Assembly (NCBI RefSeq): GCF_020966635.1
Contig: NZ_JAJKFQ010000002.1
Coordinates: forward strand, 1,116,001 to 1,180,000
Source: Stieleria sp. JC731
GTDB lineage: Bacteria > Planctomycetota > Planctomycetia > Pirellulales > Pirellulaceae
Length of the DNA: 64,000 bases
Reading direction: 5' to 3'
Positions 26,986-36,300 of the stretch are shown here, one piece after another; positions within the stretch are counted from its first letter, which is position 1; each line of letters starts with the position of its first letter. The translations under genes were made by a program, and so were the position numbers. The notes under the pieces were generated by a model, which did no database searches, had not been told where the DNA came from, and was given only the letters and a program-made list of their open reading frames with translations.

Positions 26986-27894
26986 CTAGCGTTTCTTCGG
27001 TTTTCCTTGATCCGGTTTTTCAGCAACGGATTCGGCAGCAGGCGGTGGATCCACTGCGGGTGCCTCAGGAAGCTCCTTTTCTTTCGGCTCCGAAGCCAGA
27101 AGGTCGGGCGCCGGACCGAACTCACCAAATTCTGGCCAACCTTGGTTGAATCGAGTTTCAGCGGTGAAGTCCACCGAGGGTCGATCAAATTCCTGTGAAG
27201 TGCTGCCGTTATCGCTACGACGACCGAACCGGAAATGGCTGCCGACCAGTTTGGTTTTGTCGCGAATCGTTCCACCCTGGAAAGGACCGATGCCCATCAC
27301 CCAAGTATTCTTCGCAGTGGCGACCGATTGACGGACGCCAGACTGCCAGATCGGTTGTCTTGTTTCGCGATCGTACGCAAACGCAGCAATCTTGGCGGCC
27401 GCCTCACGAGACTCGCGCCGGGCGACAGAGATCTCAGGCAGTGTTGGGATAATGGGGGCGTTCGGGATTGCTTGGGCAGCCGAGTTGAACGCGTTGTTTT
27501 CAGGGATCCCGTAGGTCACCAAGTGGTCGTCAGTTCCCAAGGCACCGACACGTGCTTCGATGATCAGGTCTGCTTCGCCAGAGGCATCTTGGATCAAACA
27601 ACCAGCAGCAAGGATTTGTTGTCGAAGGCAACTGATTACGTACTCAGCATTCGCATAGCCTTCGCCTTTGACCGTTCGCAGGTAGCTGGTATCCAGGTAA
27701 ACCTTGCGTCCCGAAAGCGGTCGAAAGTCCAAGTCTTGGATACTGCGATCAACCGCGTCACTGACAACCAATTGTTCGGTCGCGCGATGTTCACGAGTCG
27801 TTCCACATCCGCCGATCGCCAGCATCAAAAAACACAGTGTCGCAAGACACGGCGTCGTCGGAATTTGGTCAGAACGGAAAGCGTGAAACATCAA
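26986..27894 (-). CDS. Putative lipoprotein, planctomycete-type unknown
   Basis: 302 aa with a lipoprotein signal: hydrophobic LATLCFLMLAIGGC, in which the lipobox AIGGC puts the lipid-modified cysteine at residue 30. The mature part begins GTTREHRATEQLVVSDAVD, includes a DTSYLRTVKGEGYANAEYVI segment, and ends in a Pro/Glu/Lys-rich tail. The layout resembles small conserved planctomycete lipoproteins (I associate it with the DUF6655 group, from memory). It is probably anchored in a membrane facing the periplasm. No operon partner is apparent: the SUI1 gene, 127 bases upstream on the same strand, is the only candidate. Confidence 0.75.
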   Translation of the reverse strand: MMFHAFRSDQIPTTPCLATLCFLMLAIGGCGTTREHRATEQLVVSDAVDRSIQDLDFRPLSGRKVYLDTSYLRTVKGEGYANAEYVISCLRQQILAAGCLIQDASGEADLIIEARVGALGTDDHLVTYGIPENNAFNSAAQAIPNAPIIPTLPEISVARRESREAAAKIAAFAYDRETRQPIWQSGVRQSVATAKNTWVMGIGPFQGGTIRDKTKLVGSHFRFGRRSDNGSTSQEFDRPSVDFTAETRFNQGWPEFGEFGPAPDLLASEPKEKELPEAPAVDPPPAAESVAEKPDQGKPKKR

Positions 27895-28021
27895 CGCGTG
27901 AAACTTCGGTGATCGGAAAGCAGTTCCAGGTGGGACGGAACCTTTGGATCGGTCCCGGAGACTACTAACTAACGGGCACGCCGGATGTGTGGCAAGTCCG
28001 TTCTGCGCGGCGACTTGAACG

Positions 28022-28402
28022 TTATTTCACGCGGTAGCCGATTTCTTTCAGCTTTTTCCGCACCGCATCGGCATGATCGCCCTGCAATTCGACGATGTCT
28101 TCTTTCGCCTTGACCGTACCGCCGGTCCCACAGACGGCTTGAAGCTGGCCCAACAAAGCTTGCAAATCATTGGCCGCTGACGTCAGTCCGGTGACTACCG
28201 TGGCTTTTCGTCCGCCTTTTCGTTTTTCGATACCGACGCGAGCGGTTTGTTTTTCAGGGGGGAGCCGATTGGCCAAGGTTTGTTTTTCAGCTTCAGCGGC
28301 GGCCTTTTGCTCGGCCGTACATTCGCATTCGGTTTCAGGTTTGCCGCAAAGATCGCAACTTGGCGGAATGTAGAACTGCGTGCCGGCGAAAAGGCTAGCC
28401 AT
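28022..28402 (-). CDS. SUI1/eIF1-family translation factor homologue (YciH-like)
   Basis: From ATG 28402 (126 aa) the C-terminal half is an eIF1/SUI1 domain: VGIEKRKGGRKATVVTGL, LQALLGQLQAVCGTGGTVK and VELQGDHADAVRKKLKEIGY, the family's basic loop, GTGGT-K and GDH motifs. Bacterial YciH homologues influence start-codon fidelity. The N-terminal region has four clustered cysteines (C16, C19, C26, C28; CDLCGKPETECEC), absent from E. coli YciH and suggestive of a metal site. An upstream start at 28510 would add 36 unlike residues. It is divergent from the AvtA-like gene, with 120 bases between. Confidence 0.9.
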   Translation of the reverse strand: MASLFAGTQFYIPPSCDLCGKPETECECTAEQKAAAEAEKQTLANRLPPEKQTARVGIEKRKGGRKATVVTGLTSAANDLQALLGQLQAVCGTGGTVKAKEDIVELQGDHADAVRKKLKEIGYRVK

Positions 28403-28522
28403 AGGATCGATGTAGGGGTGGAAAAGCGTGATGTAGTAACAATCGACCCCAGCCCAAACGTCCGAACCCTTTGATGCCGATCGGGTCTGCATACAATGTA
28501 CGCCAACCACAGCAGATGATCG

Positions 28523-29800
28523 ATGACAGAACGACTTTCAACATTTGGCAAACGGCTGGCCCTGGATTCGGGGATCGGCGAACTGATGCGCGACTTGGGC
28601 GATGCCTTAGCCGCAGGCAATTCCGAGACCTGCATGCTTGGTGGCGGCCAACCATCGCACATTCCACAGGTCGATCAGCTATGGCAAGAACGCTTGCAAG
28701 CAATCGCGGCGGATCCAAAGCAAACCGCACGTGTACTTGGCGACTATGATCCGCCGGCCGGTGATGCTGGGTTTAGAGATGCGGTCGCGAGGTTCTTTTC
28801 AAGACAATTCGGTTGGTCGATCACAAAAGAAAATATCTGTGTGACCGCCGGTGGGCAGACCGCTTTCTTTCTGTTGCTCAACGCGATCGCGGGTCGCTTT
28901 GATGACCGACCGGATCGCAAAGTCCTGCTGCCACTGTCGCCAGAGTACATCGGCTATGCGGACCAATCCGTTTCATCGGATCTGTTCCGCGCTACCAAGC
29001 CCTTGATCCATGAAACCGATTCGCATGAGTTCAAGTACGAAATCGATTTCGATTCGTTGAACGTCGATGAATCTGTCGCCGCGATGTGTCTGTCACGGCC
29101 GACCAACCCATCATCGAACGTCGTCAGTGATGATGAGCTTGACCGATTGGTGCAGATCGCCAACGAAAACGAGATCCCATTGATCGTGGACAATGCGTAC
29201 GGTCTTCCGTTCCCCGGCGCAATCTTTGGTGACGCCACACCGCGATTCGAACCTTCGATGGTTCTGACATACAGCTTGTCAAAGCTAGGGTTGCCGGGAA
29301 CGCGGACGGGCATCGTGATCGCCGCACCAGAGATCATCGAATACCTTTCGTGCATGAACGCAATCAGCGCGCTAGCGAATAACAATCTGGGGCAGGCAAT
29401 CACGCTGCCTCTTTTTGAAAATGATCAGTTGGCAACCGTCAGCCGCGAAGTCATTCGCCCCTACTATCGACAACGCTCCGAAGACGCGCGTCAGTGGCTT
29501 TGCGAATCAATCGATCCTTCGATCCCGTTCCGCATTCACCGATGCGAAGGCGCGTTTTTCCTATGGCTTTGGTTGCCAGGTTTACCGATCACGTCGGCTG
29601 AACTTTACGAACGACTGAAACGACGCAACGTGCTGGTGATCTCAGGACACCATTTCTTCTTTGGTCTGGATGATCCCGATTGGACGCATCGCAACGAATG
29701 TTTGCGAATCAGTTATACGACCGATCCAGAAATCCTGCGTCGTGGGTTAAAAATCCTTGGCGAAGAAATCAACTCGCTCTATCAAGTTGCAGTACCATAG
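28523..29800 (+). CDS. avtA: Valine-pyruvate aminotransferase-like PLP enzyme
   Basis: Fold-type I aminotransferase, 425 aa. The N-terminal part MLGGGQPSHIPQVDQLWQE and the later YDPPAGDAGFRDAVARFF match the AvtA (valine-pyruvate transaminase) layout. PLP contacts are in VTAGGQTAFFLLLNAI, SRPTNPSSNV, DNAYGLPFPG and the Schiff-base lysine in TYSLSKLGLPGTRTG. AvtA interconverts valine/2-oxoisovalerate with pyruvate/alanine in the cytosol. Specificity is inferred from overall pattern only; another class I/II aminotransferase role remains possible. It is followed after 169 bases by the esterase gene. Confidence 0.82.
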   Translation: MTERLSTFGKRLALDSGIGELMRDLGDALAAGNSETCMLGGGQPSHIPQVDQLWQERLQAIAADPKQTARVLGDYDPPAGDAGFRDAVARFFSRQFGWSITKENICVTAGGQTAFFLLLNAIAGRFDDRPDRKVLLPLSPEYIGYADQSVSSDLFRATKPLIHETDSHEFKYEIDFDSLNVDESVAAMCLSRPTNPSSNVVSDDELDRLVQIANENEIPLIVDNAYGLPFPGAIFGDATPRFEPSMVLTYSLSKLGLPGTRTGIVIAAPEIIEYLSCMNAISALANNNLGQAITLPLFENDQLATVSREVIRPYYRQRSEDARQWLCESIDPSIPFRIHRCEGAFFLWLWLPGLPITSAELYERLKRRNVLVISGHHFFFGLDDPDWTHRNECLRISYTTDPEILRRGLKILGEEINSLYQVAVP

Positions 29801-29969
29801 CGGTTTGCCGAATGATCTCTTTTGCTTAAGACCGCCTGTCAGTCATTCGATATGATCGGTGATTCAGGTTTGCCCCAGGTTCGGTTTGTCTGGCGGCAGA
29901 CCAAGAAAGCTGTCGGTGTGGAAACGAGATTGATTCATTCGGGCAATCTTTGTCCAAGGCGAATCGAAC

Positions 29970-30911
29970 ATGACACTGCACCCACAAGCGAAAGCCTATC
30001 TTGAAAACGTTGCGCAACAGGGTCGGCCGGGTTGGCATGAGTTAACCGTTGCGGAATCACGGACAATCTTTCAATCGCTCGCTCCGCTTTGCGGGCCTCG
30101 TCCGACACTGCGTCGAATCGAAAACTTGCAGACCGATTCAGGAATCAAGCTGCGTTTGTATTCCGATGTACCCGCAGAACAGTCAACGGATGCCCCGCCT
30201 GTCTTGATGTTTTTTCATGGGGGTGGCTGGGTGCTCGGTGGGCTAGATACCCATGACGGCTTGTGCCGTCGGCTGGCCAAACATTCAGGCTGCGCCGTCG
30301 TTGCTGTCGACTATGGACTATCCCCAGAGAATCCGTTTCCGGGACCAGTCCACGATTGCTTCGATGCGACGGCTTGGATCTGTGAACATCAACAAAAGCT
30401 CGCTATCGATGGCTCGCGTTTGGCGCTGGTAGGCGACAGCGCCGGCGGATATCTGGCGACCACGGTGGCAATGATGGCACAGCAGCAAGGTTCTCCGGCA
30501 GTCGATCTTCAAGTCTTGATCTATCCAGTGATCGAGGCAAACTTTGAAACCGCGTCCTATCAATCCTTTGCCGAAGGCTACGGGCTAACGCGTGAAACGA
30601 TGAAGTGGTTTTGGAAGCACTTCCTTAGCGGTACCGATCCGGCGGAGGCATCATTGATGGATCGCAACGGCTTGTCAGATCTTCCGACGGCCTTCGTGAT
30701 CACGGCCGAGTACGATGTTTTGCGTGACGAGGGCATCGCTTTCGCTAAACGATTATCCGACAGCAATGTCGAAGTCGATCTTTGGCGAATTGAAGGGATG
30801 CTCCATGGCTTTGTTCACTTCGCCGGTGTCTTCGATCCGGGGATCGAAGTCATCCGGCAATTGGGCGAACAGGTTGGGCGAAGGTTGAAAGGAATCAGTA
30901 CCGAACGATAG
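29970..30911 (+). CDS. Alpha/beta-hydrolase, hormone-sensitive-lipase family esterase
   Basis: 313 aa with all HSL-family (family IV) landmarks: oxyanion-hole HGGGWVLGG (83-91), VVAVDYGLSPENPFP (111-125), nucleophile motif GDSAG (155-159, Ser157), catalytic Asp in ITAEYDVLRDEG and His in MLHGFVHF. It lacks a signal peptide, so it is probably a cytosolic carboxylesterase with a broad acyl-ester range. The natural substrate is unknown. It converges with the RND efflux operon, with only 26 bases between stops. Confidence 0.93.
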   Translation: MTLHPQAKAYLENVAQQGRPGWHELTVAESRTIFQSLAPLCGPRPTLRRIENLQTDSGIKLRLYSDVPAEQSTDAPPVLMFFHGGGWVLGGLDTHDGLCRRLAKHSGCAVVAVDYGLSPENPFPGPVHDCFDATAWICEHQQKLAIDGSRLALVGDSAGGYLATTVAMMAQQQGSPAVDLQVLIYPVIEANFETASYQSFAEGYGLTRETMKWFWKHFLSGTDPAEASLMDRNGLSDLPTAFVITAEYDVLRDEGIAFAKRLSDSNVEVDLWRIEGMLHGFVHFAGVFDPGIEVIRQLGEQVGRRLKGISTER

Positions 30912-30937
30912 TCATTGGGTTTGAATTCAGAGTCATA

Positions 30938-33900
30938 TTAAGTCGATCGATGGATCGGCTTGACACCAAATGTCTCGACCAAGATGGCGTAGAACGCCGG
31001 AATTAAATACAGGGTTAGGACGGTCGTTAGCATCAGTCCCGCAATCATGCACCACGCCAACCCGGCCCAAAGCGGACCGCCGCTGAGTGCCAGCGGGAGC
31101 AGACCGCCAACCGTCGTTGCGGTCGTCAAGAAGATCGGTAGCATCCGTTGCTTTCCCGCCTCCAAAAGGCAACGACGAAAACTATCACGATCGATTCCAG
31201 AGATCGGCCCACTGCCGTCCGAGGATTCGACTCGTTCAGAAATCAAAATGTCTGCGAATTCGATAAAGATGATCGCCGTGTTCAAGACAATTCCGAACAA
31301 TGCCAGAATACCGAGCTGCGGCATGAAACCCAATGAATTGCCGGATAAGAACAATCCCAACCAAGCACCCGCAAGTGCCATCGGCAATGTTGCCAAGATG
31401 ATCAAAGGCTTTGACCAGCCGTTGTATTGAACAATCAAGCACATCACGATCAGCAAGAACGAAATCGCAAACGACATCATCATTTGACCTCCCGCGTCTT
31501 GGCTTTCTTCATAGGATCCGCCGGTTTCGATATGGAATCCGACCGGCAAAGATGCTTCCAAGCGTTTGAATTCATCCAGCTGCAAAACGCGGTTCACAAC
31601 ATCATTGCCGGTAACGCCCGGTTCCATCTGGGCGGAAACTTTGATCACCCGGTTCATGTCACGTCGTTCGATCCTTGCTGGCTCCCAAGAGAACTTAAAA
31701 CCCGCAAGTGACGACAGTGGTATCTTGCCGTTATCGCCTTCGACAAACGACTCCTGCAATTCGCGAATCGAACGTGTCTCTTGCGGACGAAGCTTAAAAT
31801 AGATCGGTACCAAGTGGTCGTCTTCGCGGAACGTCGTCAGTTGTAAACCGGAATAATACGAGTTCAACGTCTTGGCGACTTGAGCATTGGTCACACCAGC
31901 CAAGGTTGCACGGTCTTCGTTAACATTCACCAGGATCTGATAACCATCGACACCCCAGGAATCATGGACGTTCCAGGTTTCAGGCTGCTTGTTGACGATC
32001 CGTTTCAGTCGATTCGCGGCCTGTCGTAGTATCGCAGGGTCGGCAAATCCGCTACCGGTCACGCGAAAGACCAGTGGATCGGCGGGAGGTCCAAGTGCCA
32101 ATTTGACCGGGACGATTCTCGCACCGACGACAGGATCAATTCCAAGGTCCGCATCGCCACGTTCACAGACGACGCGCAATCGATGGGCAAAGTCCGATGT
32201 GAATCGCCCGTCAGTGGTCCGAACCAGAATCTCTGCAAAGTTCCTCGATGGAGGTTCCGGCGCCCAAGCCAAGTGCCAACGTGAACCGCCGCCACCGACG
32301 AGCGTTCTCATCGCGCGCAGTCTCTCTTGCTTTCCGTTAAAGGAAACCTCTCCCTCACGAACAGGGCTCAGCTGCTGGATGACGAATTCGACTTGCCGAG
32401 CAATCTCGTCGGTTTGTTCGATCGTTGCCGTTTCGGGGAGATGGATTTTGACGGCGAATTGATCACGATTCGCATCCGGGAAAAACTCCGAACTGACCGG
32501 CAGCGACATGATGAAGACCAATAGCGCTAACGTACCTAGTAGCGTGATCCATTTGAAGCGAAGTGCCAGCATGCCGCTGAATTGATAGATCCGAAACAAA
32601 AATGGCTCGTCTTGCCGAGATTTGTCAGGTACGGACGGCTTACGTTTACGAAACATCGATGCCAGTCGCATCGCTAGCCGTACGACTGGGGATGCGGGTT
32701 GGTCGACTTTAGGCGTGCGTATGAAGAGCCCGGCAAGGATGACGCAAAGCGACATCGCCAACACCCAGCTAAGTGCAAGTGTTGTCGATACGGTTACCGG
32801 CAAACTGTAAACGTACTCTTTGCCTCCCCCTTCCAACGAAATCAGCATCGGGACAAACGCTGCCATCGTCGTTAGTGTCCCGACCAACATCGGAATGGCA
32901 AGCGTGTTGGCTCCTTCGATCGCGGCGGGAAAGGGATCCATGCCTGCGATTTGATTCGTGCGAGCTTGATCGCAGACCTGTACCGCGTTATCAACCAACA
33001 GCCCCAGCGAAATGATCAGTGCGGCTAACGAGATTTGTTCCAGCTGAACGCCAAACAAAGAAATAAAGCCGATCGACATCAATACCACGATCGGAATGTT
33101 GGCTGCCATGACAAACGAAGTTCGAAAGCCGACGACCAAGAAGACCACGACGACAACAATCAACACAGCTTCGATCACGTTCAAGACGACTTCGCCGATT
33201 TTGGCCGCCACGTTTTCGGATTGATCACTGACCGGGGTTACCGCGATGTCCGGAGGAAGCCTCTTTTCGATCTCTGAAAGTTCGTGGGTTCGTTGCTTCA
33301 CGGCGTCGCAGATCTCGATGATGTTCGATCCTGATTTCATCGTGATGCCCAGCGTGACTGCGGGCGATGTCTGCTTTGTATCACCGAAACGGCAGTAATA
33401 GTTTGCCGGGTCTTCGTAGGCTCGGCGGACCGACAAACCCAGATCCGTCAGGTAAACACTGTTGCCTCCCTCTTCGGTTTTTACGACGCTCGCGATCTGG
33501 TTGATCTCGTTGATCGCATTGAATTCGCCCGCAGGCTTGACGGAAAAGTGGCCTCCGGGAGTGTCGATTTCACCTCCCGGCTGAATGATGTTGCGGTCAC
33601 TTGCCAGCCTTTCAAGTTGTTGTGTGGTCAGGTTCAGTTGTGACCAGTTTGCCAAATCCGTTTCGATGAAAATGGCTTCATCGCGGACACCAAACATTTC
33701 GACTTTCGCGATGCCCGGCAGTAAACGCAATTCGTCCTGGATGTCTTCGGCAAATCGTTCCAGTTCACGCAAACTGTACTCGTCTTCCGGCCGCACGGTA
33801 TCGCGACCACGTGAAGCGACTTGATGAATCGCGAGCACAAGAACCGATGTGTCCCCGAATTCGTCGTTCACATAAGGTTTGATCGATTCCTCTGGCATTT

Positions 33901-34255
33901 GAATCGTTTCGACCCGAGTGCGAACCTTGTCCCAAACCGCTTGGATTTCTGCGGGAGGAACACGATCATCTAGCTCGACAAATACAATCGATTGACCTGT
34001 CTGTGTGGTTGATCGGATGTGGTCGACTTCTTCGATACTGATGACTTGCTGTTCAATTTTGTCAGTGATCAGTTCTTCGACCTTTTCAGCCGGTGCGCCT
34101 GGCCACTGCGTCGAAACCACACAGACGCGAATCGTGAACTCGGGATCTTCGCGTCGTGGGATGGTGAAATACGTGATCGCTCCCCAGGCCATCAACAGCA
34201 GCGTGGCGGAAAAGACGATCGGGCGATAGCGAACCGCTAATGCTGGAAGGTTCAT
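30938..34255 (-). CDS. RND-family efflux transporter, inner-membrane permease
   Basis: 1105-aa proton-driven exporter with 12 predicted membrane helices and two large periplasmic loops. Family signs are the N-terminal VFSATLLLMAWGAITYFTIPRREDPEF, SIGFISLFGVQLEQISLAALIISLGLLVDNAVQVCDQ in TM4, and in TM10 FGIVLNTAIIFIEFAD. By eye, AcrB Asp407-Asp408 correspond to D-N here, and Lys940 corresponds to Asn, a combination seen in the SwrC/YerP-like branch rather than AcrB. Its ATG overlaps the stop of the adaptor gene (34252-34255). No outer-membrane factor is encoded in the operon. Control by the divergent TetR protein is likely. Confidence 0.95.
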   Translation of the reverse strand: MNLPALAVRYRPIVFSATLLLMAWGAITYFTIPRREDPEFTIRVCVVSTQWPGAPAEKVEELITDKIEQQVISIEEVDHIRSTTQTGQSIVFVELDDRVPPAEIQAVWDKVRTRVETIQMPEESIKPYVNDEFGDTSVLVLAIHQVASRGRDTVRPEDEYSLRELERFAEDIQDELRLLPGIAKVEMFGVRDEAIFIETDLANWSQLNLTTQQLERLASDRNIIQPGGEIDTPGGHFSVKPAGEFNAINEINQIASVVKTEEGGNSVYLTDLGLSVRRAYEDPANYYCRFGDTKQTSPAVTLGITMKSGSNIIEICDAVKQRTHELSEIEKRLPPDIAVTPVSDQSENVAAKIGEVVLNVIEAVLIVVVVVFLVVGFRTSFVMAANIPIVVLMSIGFISLFGVQLEQISLAALIISLGLLVDNAVQVCDQARTNQIAGMDPFPAAIEGANTLAIPMLVGTLTTMAAFVPMLISLEGGGKEYVYSLPVTVSTTLALSWVLAMSLCVILAGLFIRTPKVDQPASPVVRLAMRLASMFRKRKPSVPDKSRQDEPFLFRIYQFSGMLALRFKWITLLGTLALLVFIMSLPVSSEFFPDANRDQFAVKIHLPETATIEQTDEIARQVEFVIQQLSPVREGEVSFNGKQERLRAMRTLVGGGGSRWHLAWAPEPPSRNFAEILVRTTDGRFTSDFAHRLRVVCERGDADLGIDPVVGARIVPVKLALGPPADPLVFRVTGSGFADPAILRQAANRLKRIVNKQPETWNVHDSWGVDGYQILVNVNEDRATLAGVTNAQVAKTLNSYYSGLQLTTFREDDHLVPIYFKLRPQETRSIRELQESFVEGDNGKIPLSSLAGFKFSWEPARIERRDMNRVIKVSAQMEPGVTGNDVVNRVLQLDEFKRLEASLPVGFHIETGGSYEESQDAGGQMMMSFAISFLLIVMCLIVQYNGWSKPLIILATLPMALAGAWLGLFLSGNSLGFMPQLGILALFGIVLNTAIIFIEFADILISERVESSDGSGPISGIDRDSFRRCLLEAGKQRMLPIFLTTATTVGGLLPLALSGGPLWAGLAWCMIAGLMLTTVLTLYLIPAFYAILVETFGVKPIHRST

Positions 34256-36042
34256 TGTGCCGAATCCTCGCTATCAGTTTCGACGGTATGGACAGGCATT
34301 TCTTCGCTGGGCAGTTCACTCGTGATCACATTGATCGATTCACCATCCATCAAAAAGTGAACGCCTTTGACGACGATTTGACACCCTTGAGGAAAGTCGT
34401 CGCCGGCAAGCGGATGAATTTGAATGAGTGATCCGGCGTTCAAATGGTTGGGAAGTTCCGTCCGGATCTCGCTTTGTTTCACATGATCGTCCTCGACCAT
34501 GAACACATAAGTGCGACCGGATTCTTCATAGATCGCCTCGACAGGAACGTAGTAGCCTTCATTGGGTTGTCCGTCAGCAAGACTGGCGTTAACCAAGTCA
34601 CCAGGTCGCAACATCCAATGGGCACCTCCATCGACCACCACCGATTTGCCATCCCATTTGGATCGATCATTCATCGGGTATTCCAAAGCACCAATGATCA
34701 GCGATTCACGGTCGATCGCTAGCGATTGATCGTTCACCGATGATTGGAATAGGACCGGTCGAAAGATCCAGTTTCCCAAGAACGGAATCCTGGCGTTGAG
34801 TACCGTCACATAGTGTTTTTCAACCGTCGTGACTTCTTTTAATCGTTGTCCATAGCGAGCATTCGTGGCGACCCAGACATAGTCGCCTTGGTCGTCACTT
34901 TCGATGGAGTTTTCTTCGATAACCAGAATGCTTTCCGGTGCCCCGATGATCTTGTTCAATTTCAGCGGCCAGATGTCTTCGGTTCGCGCGAACGATTCAC
35001 CGCCAGGTATCTCCGACAATGGTGATCGATACTGTTCATTCATAATCAATAGCGACACGGAAAACGTTCGCGTCGAAGGGTCAGCGCTCGGCGAAACGCT
35101 GTAAACCATCGCATTACGTTCGGCCGGACTTCCATCGGGCATCACAAACGAAACAGAAAGCTGACGACGTCGCTCAAGATCACGTGACTGTTCGGCAGAA
35201 ACTTCGATAGCGACCTTGATGGGATTGATCATTTGAAGTGTCAGCACGGGCGAGCCGGCCGAAACGACACTTCCGGGGACAACTTGGACCTCTGAAATCT
35301 GTCCCGGGTAAGACGCATAAAGAACAGTGTTGTCCAAATCACGCTGAGCATTGCGAAGCGTTTGTTTGGCGGCTTTAACACGAGCTTCGGCTGCTTTCAG
35401 TTCGACTTCTGCTTGTGCCTTGGATGATTCCAACCGATCAAGCCTGGCTTGTTCGGTCGAAAGTCGATTCTGTGCGTCCTCATATTCTGACTGTGAAGCA
35501 GCGTTCGAATTTCGAAGTTGCTGCATCCGTTCGTAGTCTGACTTGGCAAGCTTCAAATCGGCTTGAGAGGACCGGATGTCGGCGGGGATTGAATCACTGA
35601 TCCGCTGCGCGATCACCTGGGCATCCAATTGCGCCGCTTCCAAAGACGCCTGGGCGGAATCCACCGCGACTTCATATTGGGCCGGATCGATCGCTGCCAG
35701 CGGCGTTCCTTCCTGGATCACATTGCCGTCCGCATCAAGGGTGCGACCGTCGATGTTTTTTCCTGGCTCCAAGACCCACATCACCCGGCCACCAACTTCG
35801 AACCCAATCTGTTCGGTTTTCCAAGATGTCACCGAACCCGAAACCGAAAATGATTTTTCGGGGATCACTCGTTGAAGCTTCATGACCGTTACCGGTCGAG
35901 GGGCTTTCGGCGGAATATCAGGTGCCCTTTTGGAGCAACCGGTCATCATGCATCCGGCCAAAGCGGACAGGATTAAACCGCCAAGAATCGGAATTCGATT
36001 TGACAGGGTGGTTCCGGTCGGCTGCATTGCTGGTTCAAACAT
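34252..36042 (-). CDS. RND periplasmic adaptor (membrane fusion protein), lipoprotein
   Basis: First gene of the pump operon, 596 aa, much longer than the usual 350-400. A signal/lipobox region ILGGLILSALAGCMMTGC lets the protein be lipid-anchored. Next come the lipoyl/barrel half-motif (RVIPEKSFSVSGSV and later QISEVQVVPGSVVSAGSPVL) and a long alpha-helical hairpin (ARLDRLESSKAQAEVELKAA). The extended C-terminal beta-barrel/membrane-proximal region is where the additional length lies (about residues 370-590). It links the permease to an outer-membrane channel. The divergent promoter region carries palindromes that fit a TetR operator. Confidence 0.93.
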   Translation of the reverse strand: MFEPAMQPTGTTLSNRIPILGGLILSALAGCMMTGCSKRAPDIPPKAPRPVTVMKLQRVIPEKSFSVSGSVTSWKTEQIGFEVGGRVMWVLEPGKNIDGRTLDADGNVIQEGTPLAAIDPAQYEVAVDSAQASLEAAQLDAQVIAQRISDSIPADIRSSQADLKLAKSDYERMQQLRNSNAASQSEYEDAQNRLSTEQARLDRLESSKAQAEVELKAAEARVKAAKQTLRNAQRDLDNTVLYASYPGQISEVQVVPGSVVSAGSPVLTLQMINPIKVAIEVSAEQSRDLERRRQLSVSFVMPDGSPAERNAMVYSVSPSADPSTRTFSVSLLIMNEQYRSPLSEIPGGESFARTEDIWPLKLNKIIGAPESILVIEENSIESDDQGDYVWVATNARYGQRLKEVTTVEKHYVTVLNARIPFLGNWIFRPVLFQSSVNDQSLAIDRESLIIGALEYPMNDRSKWDGKSVVVDGGAHWMLRPGDLVNASLADGQPNEGYYVPVEAIYEESGRTYVFMVEDDHVKQSEIRTELPNHLNAGSLIQIHPLAGDDFPQGCQIVVKGVHFLMDGESINVITSELPSEEMPVHTVETDSEDSAQ

Positions 36043-36173
36043 AGGTTTCGATCCAAAAAGGACTCATTCGAAGCGCAATTCTTCATCACATCAATTTTTG
36101 CATCCGCTATCGCCGCGCAGCTTGTCAAATCAATAAGCTGATAAGCAACGATACCCGGGCATCTTGGAAGGAT

Positions 36174-36190
36174 TACACTGGTGAGTGTAC
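36174..36190. promoter_or_regulatory. Putative TetR operator, site 1
   Basis: TACACT-GGTG-AGTGTA is a perfect 6-bp inverted repeat with a 4-base centre, lying between the divergent RND operon and the TetR gene. This size and placement are typical for local TetR autoregulation. Confidence 0.6.
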
Positions 36191-36207
36191 TTTTCGACAA
36201 TTTCAAA

Positions 36208-36224
36208 GTAAACCCATCAGTGTA
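36208..36224. promoter_or_regulatory. Putative TetR operator, site 2
   Basis: Read on the minus strand this is TACACTGATGGGTTTAC, matching site 1 (TACACTGGTGAGTGTAC) at 14 of 17 positions. The two centres are 34 bp apart, about three helical turns, on the same DNA face. Confidence 0.55.
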
Positions 36225-36300
36225 AATTATGAAGTGTCCTACCTTTCGATGACGGGGTAGGTGCCACCCGGGATTGGGTTCAGACATTCGACGACAATTG

